DNA of 64,000 nt, taken from assembly GCA_017559445.1 (NCBI GenBank), contig JAFYSJ010000017.1, positions 1 to 64,000 of the forward strand, written 5' to 3'. Position numbers and translations under genes: made by a program. Below the pieces are notes generated by a model. The model worked only from the letters and a program-made list of their open reading frames with translations. It searched no databases and was not told the origin of the DNA. Of this stretch, positions 9,074 to 16,589 are shown piece after piece (position 1 is the stretch's first letter; each line of letters opens with the position of its first letter). The stretch is from Clostridia bacterium. Lineage in GTDB: Bacteria > Bacillota > Clostridia > RGIG7378.

Positions 9074-10411
9074 TTACTCTGCTGTGTTCTGGTCTGGGTG
9101 ATCCACGGAAATGGCAGGAGCCTTTTTCTTAGCGGACTCCAATACCTTAGTACGTGTAACGGCTGGCTTTGGAGCGGGAGCCACGATGTCGCCTGCCTTA
9201 GTAAGAGCAATCTTAGAAAGAACAGGGCTCACAAGTGCGTAGATGAGAACTGCGAACAATACGATGTTCCTAATAAGTCCGCCATCCACTGCGCCAAGTG
9301 CCATTGCCTGCAAGGACATGCCAAGTGCAACGCCCTCCTGAGGCAACAATGTAATACCCAGGTACTTCACAACGTTATCGTTACACTTTACAGCCTTTGC
9401 AGACCAGTAGGAACCATAGTACTTACCAAGTGTACGGAACACGATGAATGTTGCGCCGATGATTACGGTGATTGCATTTGTGAAAATATCAAGGTGCAGG
9501 GATGCGCCGTTAGATACAAAGAACAGGATGAACAAAGGAGCTGTCCACTTGTCTGTTCTCTCCATGAGCTCTTCTGAGAAGTCACAAAGGTTGCAGAATA
9601 CGGAACCCATCATCATGCACACAAGGAGTGCGGAGAAGCTGATGTGAATGGAACCAATGTGGAACTCCAACATGGAAAGTCCTGCTGTCAAGAACACAAA
9701 GCATACGCAAAGTGACTGACGCTTACTACCGGAGTGGAAGAATCTCTCAAGCCATGTGAGCACAACGCCCAATACAGCACCGAGCAACAAGGAAAGCACG
9801 ATCTCAATAAGGGGGTTAGCCAAAATTGTTACGATGTCCAATGTACCGCTCTGAAGTGTACGTGCCACACCCAGGGAAACTGCGAAAATAATAAGACCAA
9901 CTGCGTCATCCAAAGCTACGATAGGAAGCAAGAAGTCTGTGAGCTCACCCTTTGCCTTATACTGACGAACAACCATGAGTGTTGTAGCAGGTGCAGTAGC
10001 TGTAGCAATAGCACCAAGAGTAATGGCTGCAGAAAGTGAAAGCTTATGTGGGATGATGAAGTGGAGACCGATCAAAGCAGCGTCTACAAACAATGCAGCA
10101 ACAACAGCCTGCACAATACCGATTACTGTGGCCTGCTTGCCTGTGCGCTTAAGAGAAGAAAGTCTAAACTCATTACCAATGGAAAATGCGATGAATCCAA
10201 GGGCAATGTTCTGGGCCAGCTTCAAACTGTCAACTGCTTCGAAGTCGTTAAAGCCAAGGCCGGAGATATTGAGAGCACCAAGTCCGAATGGACCGATGAG
10301 AATACCAGCGATCAAGTAGCCTGTAACTGCGGGAAGGCGAAGCTTCTTCATAAGACGGGACAAAATAAGTCCTGCCAACAGGGCCACACCTATATTCAGA
10401 ATATCTACCAT
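9074..10411 (-). CDS. CPA2-family monovalent cation:proton antiporter (Kef/NapA-like)
   Basis: This 445-residue membrane protein has roughly 12-13 hydrophobic segments, including the family-typical LRLPAVTGYLIAGILIGPFG (about residues 26-45) and the unwound-helix region ALDDAVGLIIFAVSLG with the paired acidic residues (DD, about 168) expected for ion binding. Length and layout fit the Kef/NapA-type membrane domain without a TrkA-N domain. The C-terminal 40 residues are a soluble tail rich in Lys and Pro. It probably exchanges Na+ or K+ for H+. Single-gene transcript, AAGGAG ribosome site. Confidence 0.88.
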   Translation of the reverse strand: MVDILNIGVALLAGLILSRLMKKLRLPAVTGYLIAGILIGPFGLGALNISGLGFNDFEAVDSLKLAQNIALGFIAFSIGNEFRLSSLKRTGKQATVIGIVQAVVAALFVDAALIGLHFIIPHKLSLSAAITLGAIATATAPATTLMVVRQYKAKGELTDFLLPIVALDDAVGLIIFAVSLGVARTLQSGTLDIVTILANPLIEIVLSLLLGAVLGVVLTWLERFFHSGSKRQSLCVCFVFLTAGLSMLEFHIGSIHISFSALLVCMMMGSVFCNLCDFSEELMERTDKWTAPLFILFFVSNGASLHLDIFTNAITVIIGATFIVFRTLGKYYGSYWSAKAVKCNDNVVKYLGITLLPQEGVALGMSLQAMALGAVDGGLIRNIVLFAVLIYALVSPVLSKIALTKAGDIVAPAPKPAVTRTKVLESAKKKAPAISVDHPDQNTAE

Positions 10412-10560
10412 AATAAACTCCTTATAATAAGAGATTTAATACTTATTTAAATGCACACAAATTGTATCACTCTAAATTTTCAACTTCAATTAACTGATAG
10501 CATAAAGACAGGGCCTTTTAGCATAGATTTTCATCAAATATTAACAATAGGTAAAAGCTC

Positions 10561-11793
10561 GTGAAGATAAAACAAGTTTTAGAGAAAATATGTTGTGGTG
10601 TGTTGGCAGTGCTCCTTATGGCAGGAGCGGTGGCAATGCCAGGTGCAAAAGCAGAGGACACGTGGGATCAGTATGCGGCGGCAGATAGTGTGGATGTGAC
10701 AATTCCCGACATTTTGGATGTGCAGGCAGCAACCAATGTGAACGCACTTTCCTGCGCAGGTGCCATGTTGGTGGAGGCTGAGTCAGGCACAGTTTTGTTT
10801 GCCAAAGACCAGTACGTGGAAAGGCCCATTGCCAGCGTCACCAAGGTCATGTCCATGCTTTTAGTCATGGAGGCTATGGCTCAGGGCAAGCTGACCTACG
10901 AAACAGAGGTCAAGGTGTCAGCATACGCAGCAGGCATGGGTGGCTCCCAGGCATACATTGAGGAGGGAGAAGTCTTCACTGTACACGAAATGCTTAAGGC
11001 AGTGGCAGTACATTCGTCCAATGACGTTACTGTGGCCTTGGCCGAGGCTGTGTCCGGCAGCGAGATGGCATTTGTGGAGGAAATGAACCAAAAGGTAAAG
11101 GATCTGGGACTGGAGCACACAATTTTCGCAGATTGCACAGGCCTAAACGACAAGGATCAGCACAGTTGCGCCTACGATGTGGCCATGATCGCCCGTGAGC
11201 TGGTTACCAAATATCCAGATATTTTTAACTACACAGGTATATGGCAGGACACGTTCAGAAACGGCACTTTTGAGCTAGTAAACACCAACAAGTTGGTTAG
11301 GTACTACGCAGGTTGCGACGGCCTCAAGACTGGTTTTACCAATGCGGCAGGCTTTAACTTGGTGGCAACGGCCAACAGAAACGACATGCGAATAATATCT
11401 GTAGTTTTGGGTGGCACGGACTCCAAAACCAGGTTTGGCGAAAGCACGGCCCTGTTGGACTACGGCTTTGCAACGTACATCGTAAAGGATGGAAGAGGTG
11501 ACCTGGAGTGGCCAATTACATTGGATGTAATTAACGGAGTGAAGACTGAGTTTCAGGCGGAGCCCCAGGCAGGCAAGATCGTCATGTCCAAAAACGAGGC
11601 AAAGCAGGTGGAGTACAAGGTCACCGTGGACGAAAAAGTCAGGGCGCCCATAGCAAAGGGCCAGCAGGTAGGCAAGGTGGACGTTGTCATGGGAGATGTG
11701 GTGCTGGGTACGTTCCCGCTGGTGGCCACGGAAGATGTGGAAGGGATTACGTTTTGGTGGATGTTGATTAAACTCTTTAGGGAAATGGTTTAA
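10561..11793 (+). CDS. D-alanyl-D-alanine carboxypeptidase (S11, DacA/DacF-like)
   Basis: The 410-residue precursor probably starts at the GTG at 10561: it opens a good signal peptide (hydrophobic core to about residue 30, AKA-like cleavage) and no better start lies upstream. The S11 motifs are present: ASVTKVMS with the catalytic SxxK (about residues 89-96), HSSND (SxN, about 150), and GLKTGFTNAAGF (KTG). A C-terminal PBP5_C-like domain and an amphipathic tail follow. It trims the terminal D-Ala from peptidoglycan stem peptides. The stop TAA is followed within 2 bases by hairpin array A. Confidence 0.92.
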   Translation: MKIKQVLEKICCGVLAVLLMAGAVAMPGAKAEDTWDQYAAADSVDVTIPDILDVQAATNVNALSCAGAMLVEAESGTVLFAKDQYVERPIASVTKVMSMLLVMEAMAQGKLTYETEVKVSAYAAGMGGSQAYIEEGEVFTVHEMLKAVAVHSSNDVTVALAEAVSGSEMAFVEEMNQKVKDLGLEHTIFADCTGLNDKDQHSCAYDVAMIARELVTKYPDIFNYTGIWQDTFRNGTFELVNTNKLVRYYAGCDGLKTGFTNAAGFNLVATANRNDMRIISVVLGGTDSKTRFGESTALLDYGFATYIVKDGRGDLEWPITLDVINGVKTEFQAEPQAGKIVMSKNEAKQVEYKVTVDEKVRAPIAKGQQVGKVDVVMGDVVLGTFPLVATEDVEGITFWWMLIKLFREMV

Positions 11794-11794
11794 T

Positions 11795-11938
11795 TTAGTG
11801 AACCACGAGCTCTGCTCGTTAGTGAACCACTACGTTAGTAGCCGCGCTGTCGCGCTAGTAGTCGCACCGTTGGTGCTAGTGAACCGCCTTCGGCTAGTGG
11901 ACGCTTCGCTAGTAGCCGCACCGTTGGTGCTAGTGAGA
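11795..11938. repeat. Hairpin array A (CTAGTG-linked mini-hairpins)
   Basis: Seven short stem-loops are separated by linkers of the form TAGTGAACC, CTAGTAGCC or CTAGTGG. Stems include CGAGC-TCT-GCTCG, CGCG-CTGT-CGCG, GCACC-GTT-GGTGC (twice) and GCC-TTC-GGC. It starts 2 bases after the carboxypeptidase stop and ends 16 bases before the promoter of the antitoxin RNA. Orientation is the reverse complement of arrays B, D, E and F. Confidence 0.85.
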
Positions 11939-11953
11939 GGAAAAAATGTTGCA

Positions 11954-11982
11954 TTGCACGATTGATAGCAGAGTGGTAATAT
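11954..11982 (+). promoter_or_regulatory. Promoter of type I antitoxin RNA 1
   Basis: TTGCAC (11954-11959), 17-base spacer, TAATAT (11977-11982). The predicted transcript starts at about 11989, at the conserved GGGAACTACC. Confidence 0.65.
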
Positions 11983-11988
11983 ATAGAA

Positions 11989-12072
11989 AAGGGAACTACC
12001 GGTAAACGGTTTGCCCAGATAGTGATTCAAACGACCGCCATACTAGTCAATTTGGGCGGTCGTTATTTTTTT
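11989..12072 (+). ncRNA. Antisense antitoxin RNA of type I TA locus 1
   Basis: A predicted RNA of about 84 nt runs from the promoter at 11954-11982 to an intrinsic terminator: stem AACGACCGCC / GGCGGTCGTT (12030-12039 with 12055-12064) plus seven T. A 5' mini-hairpin ACCG-GTAAA-CGGT follows the GGGAACT start. Its 3' end overlaps the last codons of the opposite-strand toxin gene, the classical layout for TxpA/RatA-type and holin-like toxin systems. No coding potential. Confidence 0.7.
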
Positions 12073-12185
12073 GCCTTTTGGATTGTTATGTACAATCCAA
12101 TAAGCCCTAATATTAGCCCAGTAAGAAAAATACCGGCGTTAAACAACAAATCTAATAAGCTTATTAAATCAGTATAATTAACCAT
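12063..12185 (-). CDS. Holin-like type I toxin 1 (40 aa)
   Basis: The reading frame on the minus strand gives a 40-residue peptide beginning MVNYTDLISLLDLLF, with one long hydrophobic helix (about residues 12-35) and the basic C-terminus IQKAKK. This matches the small putative holin-like toxin family (PF16935) of Firmicutes. The start follows AAAGGAGGTGAGG. The SD can pair with CCTCCCC just upstream (12194-12216), so translation is probably locked by leader structure. The antitoxin RNA on the other strand overlaps its 3' end. Expressed alone, such peptides depolarise the membrane. Confidence 0.8.
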   Translation of the reverse strand: MVNYTDLISLLDLLFNAGIFLTGLILGLIGLYITIQKAKK

Positions 12186-12285
12186 AGGGCCTCACCTCCT
12201 TTCGAGAGGGGAGGTACAAAAATGCCCTCCCAGTTGAGGGCCAACCGCCTACCGTATAATAGTAGTTCCCGTGGATTGGAGTATA
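12186..12285 (-). promoter_or_regulatory. Promoter and structured leader of toxin 1
   Basis: On the minus strand an extended -10 TGCTATACT (TATACT at 12280-12285) precedes a leader that begins CACGGGAACTACT, the same 5' sequence as the antitoxin RNA. A stem GCCCTC-aactg-GAGGGC (about 12222-12240) is followed by a second stem in which ACCTCC pairs with the SD AGGAGGT. This is the usual translational lock of type I toxin mRNAs. Confidence 0.6.
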
Positions 12286-12306
12286 GCATAGAATGAAATT
12301 TCTGTT

Positions 12307-12457
12307 TTTTGTCGAAATGCCCCAACGTCTTGAACTGCAAGGCTTAGAAAGAATTTATAATTAAATTATTGTCGAAAAAACATGTCGGAATATGTATTTT
12401 CCGATCAAGGAAGATTAGAAAATGTGCTTGTGATGTAAATGTAACTTTTTTGTCGGA
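12307..12457. promoter_or_regulatory. Cluster of Spo0A-box-like motifs
   Basis: TTTTGTCGAAA (12307-12317), TTGTCGAAA (12369-12377), TGTCGGAA (12383-12390) and TTTTTTGTCGGA (12446-12457) occur in 150 bases between the toxin 1 promoter and the solo antitoxin promoter. The first two match the 0A-box core TTGTCGAA and the others deviate at one position. Whether Spo0A acts here is inference. Confidence 0.4.
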
Positions 12458-12510
12458 TTTTTTCGAAGCACTTTTTATTAGAAAAATAGCGTGATATTAT
12501 GTAATTAAAA

Positions 12511-12591
12511 GGGAACTACCGGTAAACGGTTGGTCCTAGATTGCAATCAAACGACCGCACGCTAGTCAATTTGGGCGGTCGTTATTTTTTT
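12511..12591 (+). ncRNA. Solo copy of the type I antitoxin RNA (locus 1)
   Basis: GGGAACTACCGGTAAACGGT (12511-12530) is identical to the start of antitoxin RNA 1. The terminator AACGACCGC / GCGGTCGTT plus T7 (12550-12591) is nearly identical, while the middle differs. A weak -10 TAATTA lies at 12502-12507. No toxin frame survives opposite it: only YQKAKK-stop, the toxin C-terminus, after an in-frame stop. It therefore looks like a duplicated antitoxin whose toxin was lost. Confidence 0.6.
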
Positions 12592-12781
12592 GCCTTTTGG
12601 TACTAAAATCCAGCACGGATAATTGACAAACTATCGTTGTGACGATACTTAAGGTTATGCAAACTTGATATGTTACTCTTTATAGACGACAAAAATCGAC
12701 TGAAAACTATGCTAAAAAGGCCGTTTTTGGCAAATCTTGAATTTTGGAGTATAGTCTTTGCACTAAATTCAGGAGGTCAAA

Positions 12782-13150
12782 ATGAAGAGTATTTTAAGGG
12801 AAAAATCAAAGTTGTTTGCTCAGGAGATATGGGCATTATCTGAATTGCTAAAACTAAGAAAAGCAAATTATTCCATGATAGATCAGTTGCTTCGTGCGGC
12901 ATCTTCGGTAGGAGCAAACATACATGAGGCACGATATGCGTGTAGTACGAAGGATTTTATATTGAAGATGAGTATTGCTCAAAAGGAATGTAGCGAAGTT
13001 GAGTATTGGCTGGAGTTGTTTTATGACAGTGATTTCATTAGTAAGGAGCATTACAGAGATTTGCGAAGTTTAGCTTCAGAATTGCAGAGAATGTTATTTG
13101 CATCAATTCGTACTGCAAGATCAAAGCAATCCTCTCAAACCCTTCACTAG
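12782..13150 (+). CDS. Four-helix-bundle protein (23S rRNA intervening-sequence-like family)
   Basis: The 122-residue protein has the layout of the TIGR02436 four-helix-bundle family often found in 23S rRNA intervening sequences and beside mobile DNA: QLLRAASSVGANIHEA (about residues 38-53), then FILKMSIAQKECSEVEYWL. Molecular function is not known. The start ATG follows CAGGAGGTC. The stop codon TAG and the final His codon CAC are the first CACTAG linker of array B, so the array forms the gene's 3' end. Confidence 0.8.
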   Translation: MKSILREKSKLFAQEIWALSELLKLRKANYSMIDQLLRAASSVGANIHEARYACSTKDFILKMSIAQKECSEVEYWLELFYDSDFISKEHYRDLRSLASELQRMLFASIRTARSKQSSQTLH

Positions 13151-13430
13151 CGAGTAAAACGAGCGTATACTAGCGCAGCGGCCTACTAGGCGCAGCCGAT
13201 TCACTAGCGCCAACGGTGCGACCACTAGGCGCAGCCGATTCACTAGCGAGTGAAACGAGCGTATACTAGCAAGCTCTGCTTGCGGCTCACTAGCGCAGCG
13301 TATACTAGCAACGCAGTTGCGGCTCACTAGCACCAACGGTGCGACTACTAGGCGCAGCCGGTTCACTAGCGAGTGAAACGAGCGTATACTAGCGCGACAG
13401 CGCGTCCACTAGGCATAGCCGGTTCACTGA
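13143..13430. repeat. Hairpin array B (CACTAG-linked mini-hairpins)
   Basis: Fourteen CTAG-containing linkers (TATACTAG, GCCTACTAG, TTCACTAG, CTCACTAG, ACCACTAG, TCCACTAG) separate recurring stem types: GCAAGC-TCT-GCTTGC, GCAAC-GCA-GTTGC, GCACC-AAC-GGTGC, CGCG-ACAG-CGCG, GGC-GCA-GCC (three times, plus a GGC-ATA-GCC variant), and an element CGAGTGAAACGAGCG (three times, one variant) that folds with its upstream linker as TTCACT-AGCG-AGTGAA. Unit lengths run from about 15 to 24 bases. It begins inside the stop of the four-helix gene and ends 6 bases before the M42 promoter. Confidence 0.9.
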
Positions 13431-13435
13431 ATTTG

Positions 13436-13444
13436 TGATACAAT
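13436..13444 (+). promoter_or_regulatory. Extended -10 promoter of the M42 peptidase operon
   Basis: TGATACAAT is an extended -10 element directly after the last array linker, 25 bases before the peptidase ribosome site. No convincing -35 is visible, since upstream sequence is array. Confidence 0.45.
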
Positions 13445-13469
13445 TTCCCCATATATACACAAGGGAGGA

Positions 13470-14537
13470 GTGATTCCCATTTCAGCACATACATTACTAG
13501 AACAGTTACTTAACCTGAGGGGCGTTACAGGAGGCGAATTCTCCGCAGCCCAGGCCGTTGCAGACATGTTCCGCCAGGTTGGTTGCGACGCATATGTTGA
13601 CGAATTCGGCAACGCAATCGCACGACTTGCAGGCACAGGTGATTCCCCATTTAAATTAGTTATAGATTCCCACTTGGACGAAATCGGCCTCATGGTTACA
13701 GGATATGAGGACGGCGGTTTCTTGCGCATTGCCAAGGTTTCTGGCGTGGATCCCAAGACTTTGCCAGCATGCATCGTTGAGGTGCAGGCTTCTGGCGACA
13801 ACTCCATCGTTCCAGGTGTTATTGGCGTTAAACCACCACACCTTTTGAGCGAAGAGGACAGAACCAAGACACCTTCTTTTGACATCCTTTTCATCGACAC
13901 AGGCTTGGCAGACGAGGAGCTCAAGGCTCGCGTTAAGATTGGCGACTACGTTACACCTATTCAGAAGATTTCTTACCTTGCTGGACAGAAGGTTGCAGCT
14001 AAGGCATTGGACGACAGAATCGGCGTATATGCCATGCTTTTGGCAGCACAGCAGCTCCAGGGCGTGGACCATGCTATCGACATGTACTTCGTAGCATCCG
14101 TTCAGGAGGAGAGACACGATATCGGACCTGTTGCAGTAGCAGCTGAGGTTTTGCCAGACATGGTTATTGCACTTGACGTAGGATTCGGCGATCAGGAGGG
14201 CACTAAGCCTGGTTCCACATCTCCTTTGGGCGAGGGCTTGGGCATCGGTTTTGGCCCATCCACTAAGAGAGAGCTTTCCTTGCTCCTTGAGAAGGTAGCC
14301 AAGGACAACGAGGTTCCAGTGCACAGAGACGTTAACGCAGGCAGAACTGGCACAGACAAGGACTCCTTTGACCGCACATTTAGAGGCATCCCATCCGCCA
14401 CAATTTCCATGCCACTTAGATACATGCACACACCAGCAGAGGTTGTGTCCCTTAAGGATATCGACAATGTGGCCAAGCTTTTGGTTAAGTTGGCAACACA
14501 GGATCCAGAAACATTGAGAGGTGCCCTATGCTATTAA
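13470..14537 (+). CDS. M42-family metallo-aminopeptidase, paralog 1
   Basis: About 352-355 residues with the M42 co-catalytic metal site: SHLDEIGLM (His and Asp), AALDDRIGVYAM-like Asp, VQEERHDIG (Glu-Glu), ALDVGFGD (Asp) and the C-terminal YMHTPAEV (His). These are dinuclear-metal aminopeptidases, often tetrahedral and cytoplasmic, that finish peptide breakdown. The start is unusual: the GTG at 13470 lies only about one base after GGAGG, whereas ATT at 13479 would have normal spacing. It is the first of three tandem paralogs and overlaps the second by 10 bases. Confidence 0.9.
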   Translation: MIPISAHTLLEQLLNLRGVTGGEFSAAQAVADMFRQVGCDAYVDEFGNAIARLAGTGDSPFKLVIDSHLDEIGLMVTGYEDGGFLRIAKVSGVDPKTLPACIVEVQASGDNSIVPGVIGVKPPHLLSEEDRTKTPSFDILFIDTGLADEELKARVKIGDYVTPIQKISYLAGQKVAAKALDDRIGVYAMLLAAQQLQGVDHAIDMYFVASVQEERHDIGPVAVAAEVLPDMVIALDVGFGDQEGTKPGSTSPLGEGLGIGFGPSTKRELSLLLEKVAKDNEVPVHRDVNAGRTGTDKDSFDRTFRGIPSATISMPLRYMHTPAEVVSLKDIDNVAKLLVKLATQDPETLRGALCY

Positions 14538-15547
14538 AGAAAATCACAGACTTAAACGGCGTAGCTGGTAACGAGGGTCCAATCAGGGACTACCTCAAGG
14601 AGCTGGTTACTCCTTTGGCAGACAAAGTATATATCGATTCCACAGGCAACTTGGTCGCATACAAGAAGGGTACTAACTCCAAGCAGCCCGAGAGACCAGT
14701 TATGGTGGCAGCACACATGGACGAGGTTGGCTTTATCGTTCGCAGCGTTACAGAGAGCGGCCACATTAAGTTCATCAACGTTGGCGGCATCGATTTCCGC
14801 ATTTTGCCAGGCACACACGTGGACATAGAGGGCAATCCCGGCGTTGTGGCACACAAGCCAATCCACTTGCAGTCCAAGGAGGAGCGCGCTAGAGCAGTTT
14901 CTGCAGATGACCTTTACATCGACTGCGGTTTCGAGACCAAGGAAGAGGCAGAGGAGGCAGGCGTAATGCCCGGCACATACATCTCCTTTGTTAACCAGTA
15001 CATGGAGTTCGGAGACGGCTGCATCGAGGCAAAGGCTTTGGATGACAGAATCGGCTGCTATGTAATGCTTAAGCTCTTGGAGAAAAAGTACAAGTCCGAC
15101 GTATACTTTGTATTCTCCACCAAGGAGGAAATCGGCGGTGACGGAGCGGGCGTTTGCGCATACGCACTTAACCCCAGAGCATGCCTCATTTTAGAGGGCA
15201 CAACATGTAGTGACGTTCCAGAGGTTTCTGCATGGAAAAAGTCCACATTGCTCGGTCACGGCCCAGCAATTACTCAGATGGATTTGCGCATGGTGGCAAC
15301 TCCAGAGCTCAATGACTTCATCATCAGGCTGGCAGAAAAAGAAAACTTGGCCTACCAGTTCAAGACAACAGTCAGCGGCGGCACAGATGGCGGCAAGATT
15401 CACACTCTCAGGAGCGGTATTGCCACAGCTGTAATTTCAGTTCCCACCAGATATATTCACTCACCTGTTAGCGTAGTTAAGAAGGTAGACATCGACGCAA
15501 CTTTGGCCTTGACTGACAGAGTGCTTGACAAGATTCACGAGTTTTAG
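14528..15547 (+). CDS. M42-family metallo-aminopeptidase, paralog 2
   Basis: 339 residues. Motifs are AAHMDEVGFIV (His, Asp), ALDDRIGCYVML (Asp), STKEEIGGDGA (Glu pair), LILEGTTCSD (Glu in the fourth metal position rather than Asp) and TRYIHSPVSVV (His). The ILEGTT variant defines a different M42 subgroup from paralogs 1 and 3, so substrate preference may differ. The ATG lies inside the end of paralog 1, implying translational coupling. Confidence 0.92.
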   Translation: MLLKKITDLNGVAGNEGPIRDYLKELVTPLADKVYIDSTGNLVAYKKGTNSKQPERPVMVAAHMDEVGFIVRSVTESGHIKFINVGGIDFRILPGTHVDIEGNPGVVAHKPIHLQSKEERARAVSADDLYIDCGFETKEEAEEAGVMPGTYISFVNQYMEFGDGCIEAKALDDRIGCYVMLKLLEKKYKSDVYFVFSTKEEIGGDGAGVCAYALNPRACLILEGTTCSDVPEVSAWKKSTLLGHGPAITQMDLRMVATPELNDFIIRLAEKENLAYQFKTTVSGGTDGGKIHTLRSGIATAVISVPTRYIHSPVSVVKKVDIDATLALTDRVLDKIHEF

Positions 15548-15561
15548 GGGAGGATACACAC

Positions 15562-16572
15562 ATGTACGATACATTTAAGTTATTGAAAAAGCTTTGTGGA
15601 GAGCAGAGCCCTGCAGGCCACGAGGAAAATATTAGAAACACAATTAAGGAATTGGTAGCCCCCATGGCAACAGAGATTGAGACCGACGTAATGGGCAACT
15701 TGTTGGTTTACATGGGCAAGGGCGACACATGCAAGATGCTCGTTGCAGCCCACATGGACGAAAACGGCATCATCGCAACATACTGCGACCCAGAGGGATT
15801 CTTTAGATTCTCTAAGATTGGCGGCATTTCTCCATACAACTTCCTCAACCAGAAGGTTATGTTCACAAACGGCGTAATGGGCGTTGTGCACAAGGATGGA
15901 GACAAGAAGTTCGACAGCCTTTCCTTTGACGATTTGTTCATCGATATCGGCGCAAAGAGCGACAAGGATGGCTACAAAAAGCTTCCAGTAGGTACAGCAG
16001 GTTCCTTCATTTCTCCATTGGAGAGAATTGGCAAGAACAAGGCTTCCGGTAAGGCTTTGGACAACAGAGCTGGCTGCGCAGTTGCTATTTTGGCAATGCA
16101 GATGCTCCATGAGGCTAAGGCAAAGCTTGACGGCAAGGTTTGCTTCGCATTCACAGTGCAGGAGGAGATCGGCTGCAGAGGTGCTAAGGTTTTGGCAGAT
16201 AGAATTAAGCCAGAAATGGCATTGGCAGTGGACGTAACTTTGGTTGGCGACTCCCCAAAGATGCCTAAGAACTCCGTTTGCTTGGGCAAGGGTCCTGCAG
16301 TTAAGATCATGGACGCATCCGTTATTGCACACCCACAGGTTCGCGGACTTTTGGAAGGCGTTGCAGCACAGCATGGCATCGAGGTACAGCATGAGATCAT
16401 CACTGCTGGTGGTACAGATGCAGGCGCTATTCAGCCAACAGCAGGTGGCGTAAAGGCTGGCGGTATTGCAATTCCTTGCAGATACATCCACACAACAACA
16501 GAGGAAGTAGCACTTTCTGACGTAGAGCAGGCAGCAACATTGCTCACAGCTGCTATCGAGGAAGTTTGCTAA
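15562..16572 (+). CDS. M42-family metallo-aminopeptidase, paralog 3
   Basis: 336 residues, with AAHMDENGIIA, KALDNRAGCAVA (DN instead of the usual DD), TVQEEIGCRGAKV, AVDVTLVGD and CRYIHTTTEE carrying the metal ligands. The ribosome site AGGGGAGGAT lies 14 bases after paralog 2. All three may assemble together or have complementary N-terminal residue preferences. Alanine racemase follows 17 bases later, so this may be one peptide-to-D-Ala transcript. Confidence 0.92.
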   Translation: MYDTFKLLKKLCGEQSPAGHEENIRNTIKELVAPMATEIETDVMGNLLVYMGKGDTCKMLVAAHMDENGIIATYCDPEGFFRFSKIGGISPYNFLNQKVMFTNGVMGVVHKDGDKKFDSLSFDDLFIDIGAKSDKDGYKKLPVGTAGSFISPLERIGKNKASGKALDNRAGCAVAILAMQMLHEAKAKLDGKVCFAFTVQEEIGCRGAKVLADRIKPEMALAVDVTLVGDSPKMPKNSVCLGKGPAVKIMDASVIAHPQVRGLLEGVAAQHGIEVQHEIITAGGTDAGAIQPTAGGVKAGGIAIPCRYIHTTTEEVALSDVEQAATLLTAAIEEVC

Positions 16573-16589
16573 TATTTTAGGAGATATAT

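Noticed and set aside
13121-13366. Minus-strand frame through array B encoding a repetitive RLRLV/SEPQAELA-type peptide
   Set aside because: It is a translation of the hairpin array, with no ribosome site. Similar frames occur in arrays A, E and F and should not be annotated as proteins.
13143-13430. CRISPR array
   Set aside because: The conserved piece is only 5-8 bases, the intervening parts are recurrent hairpins rather than unique spacers, and no cas gene is present.
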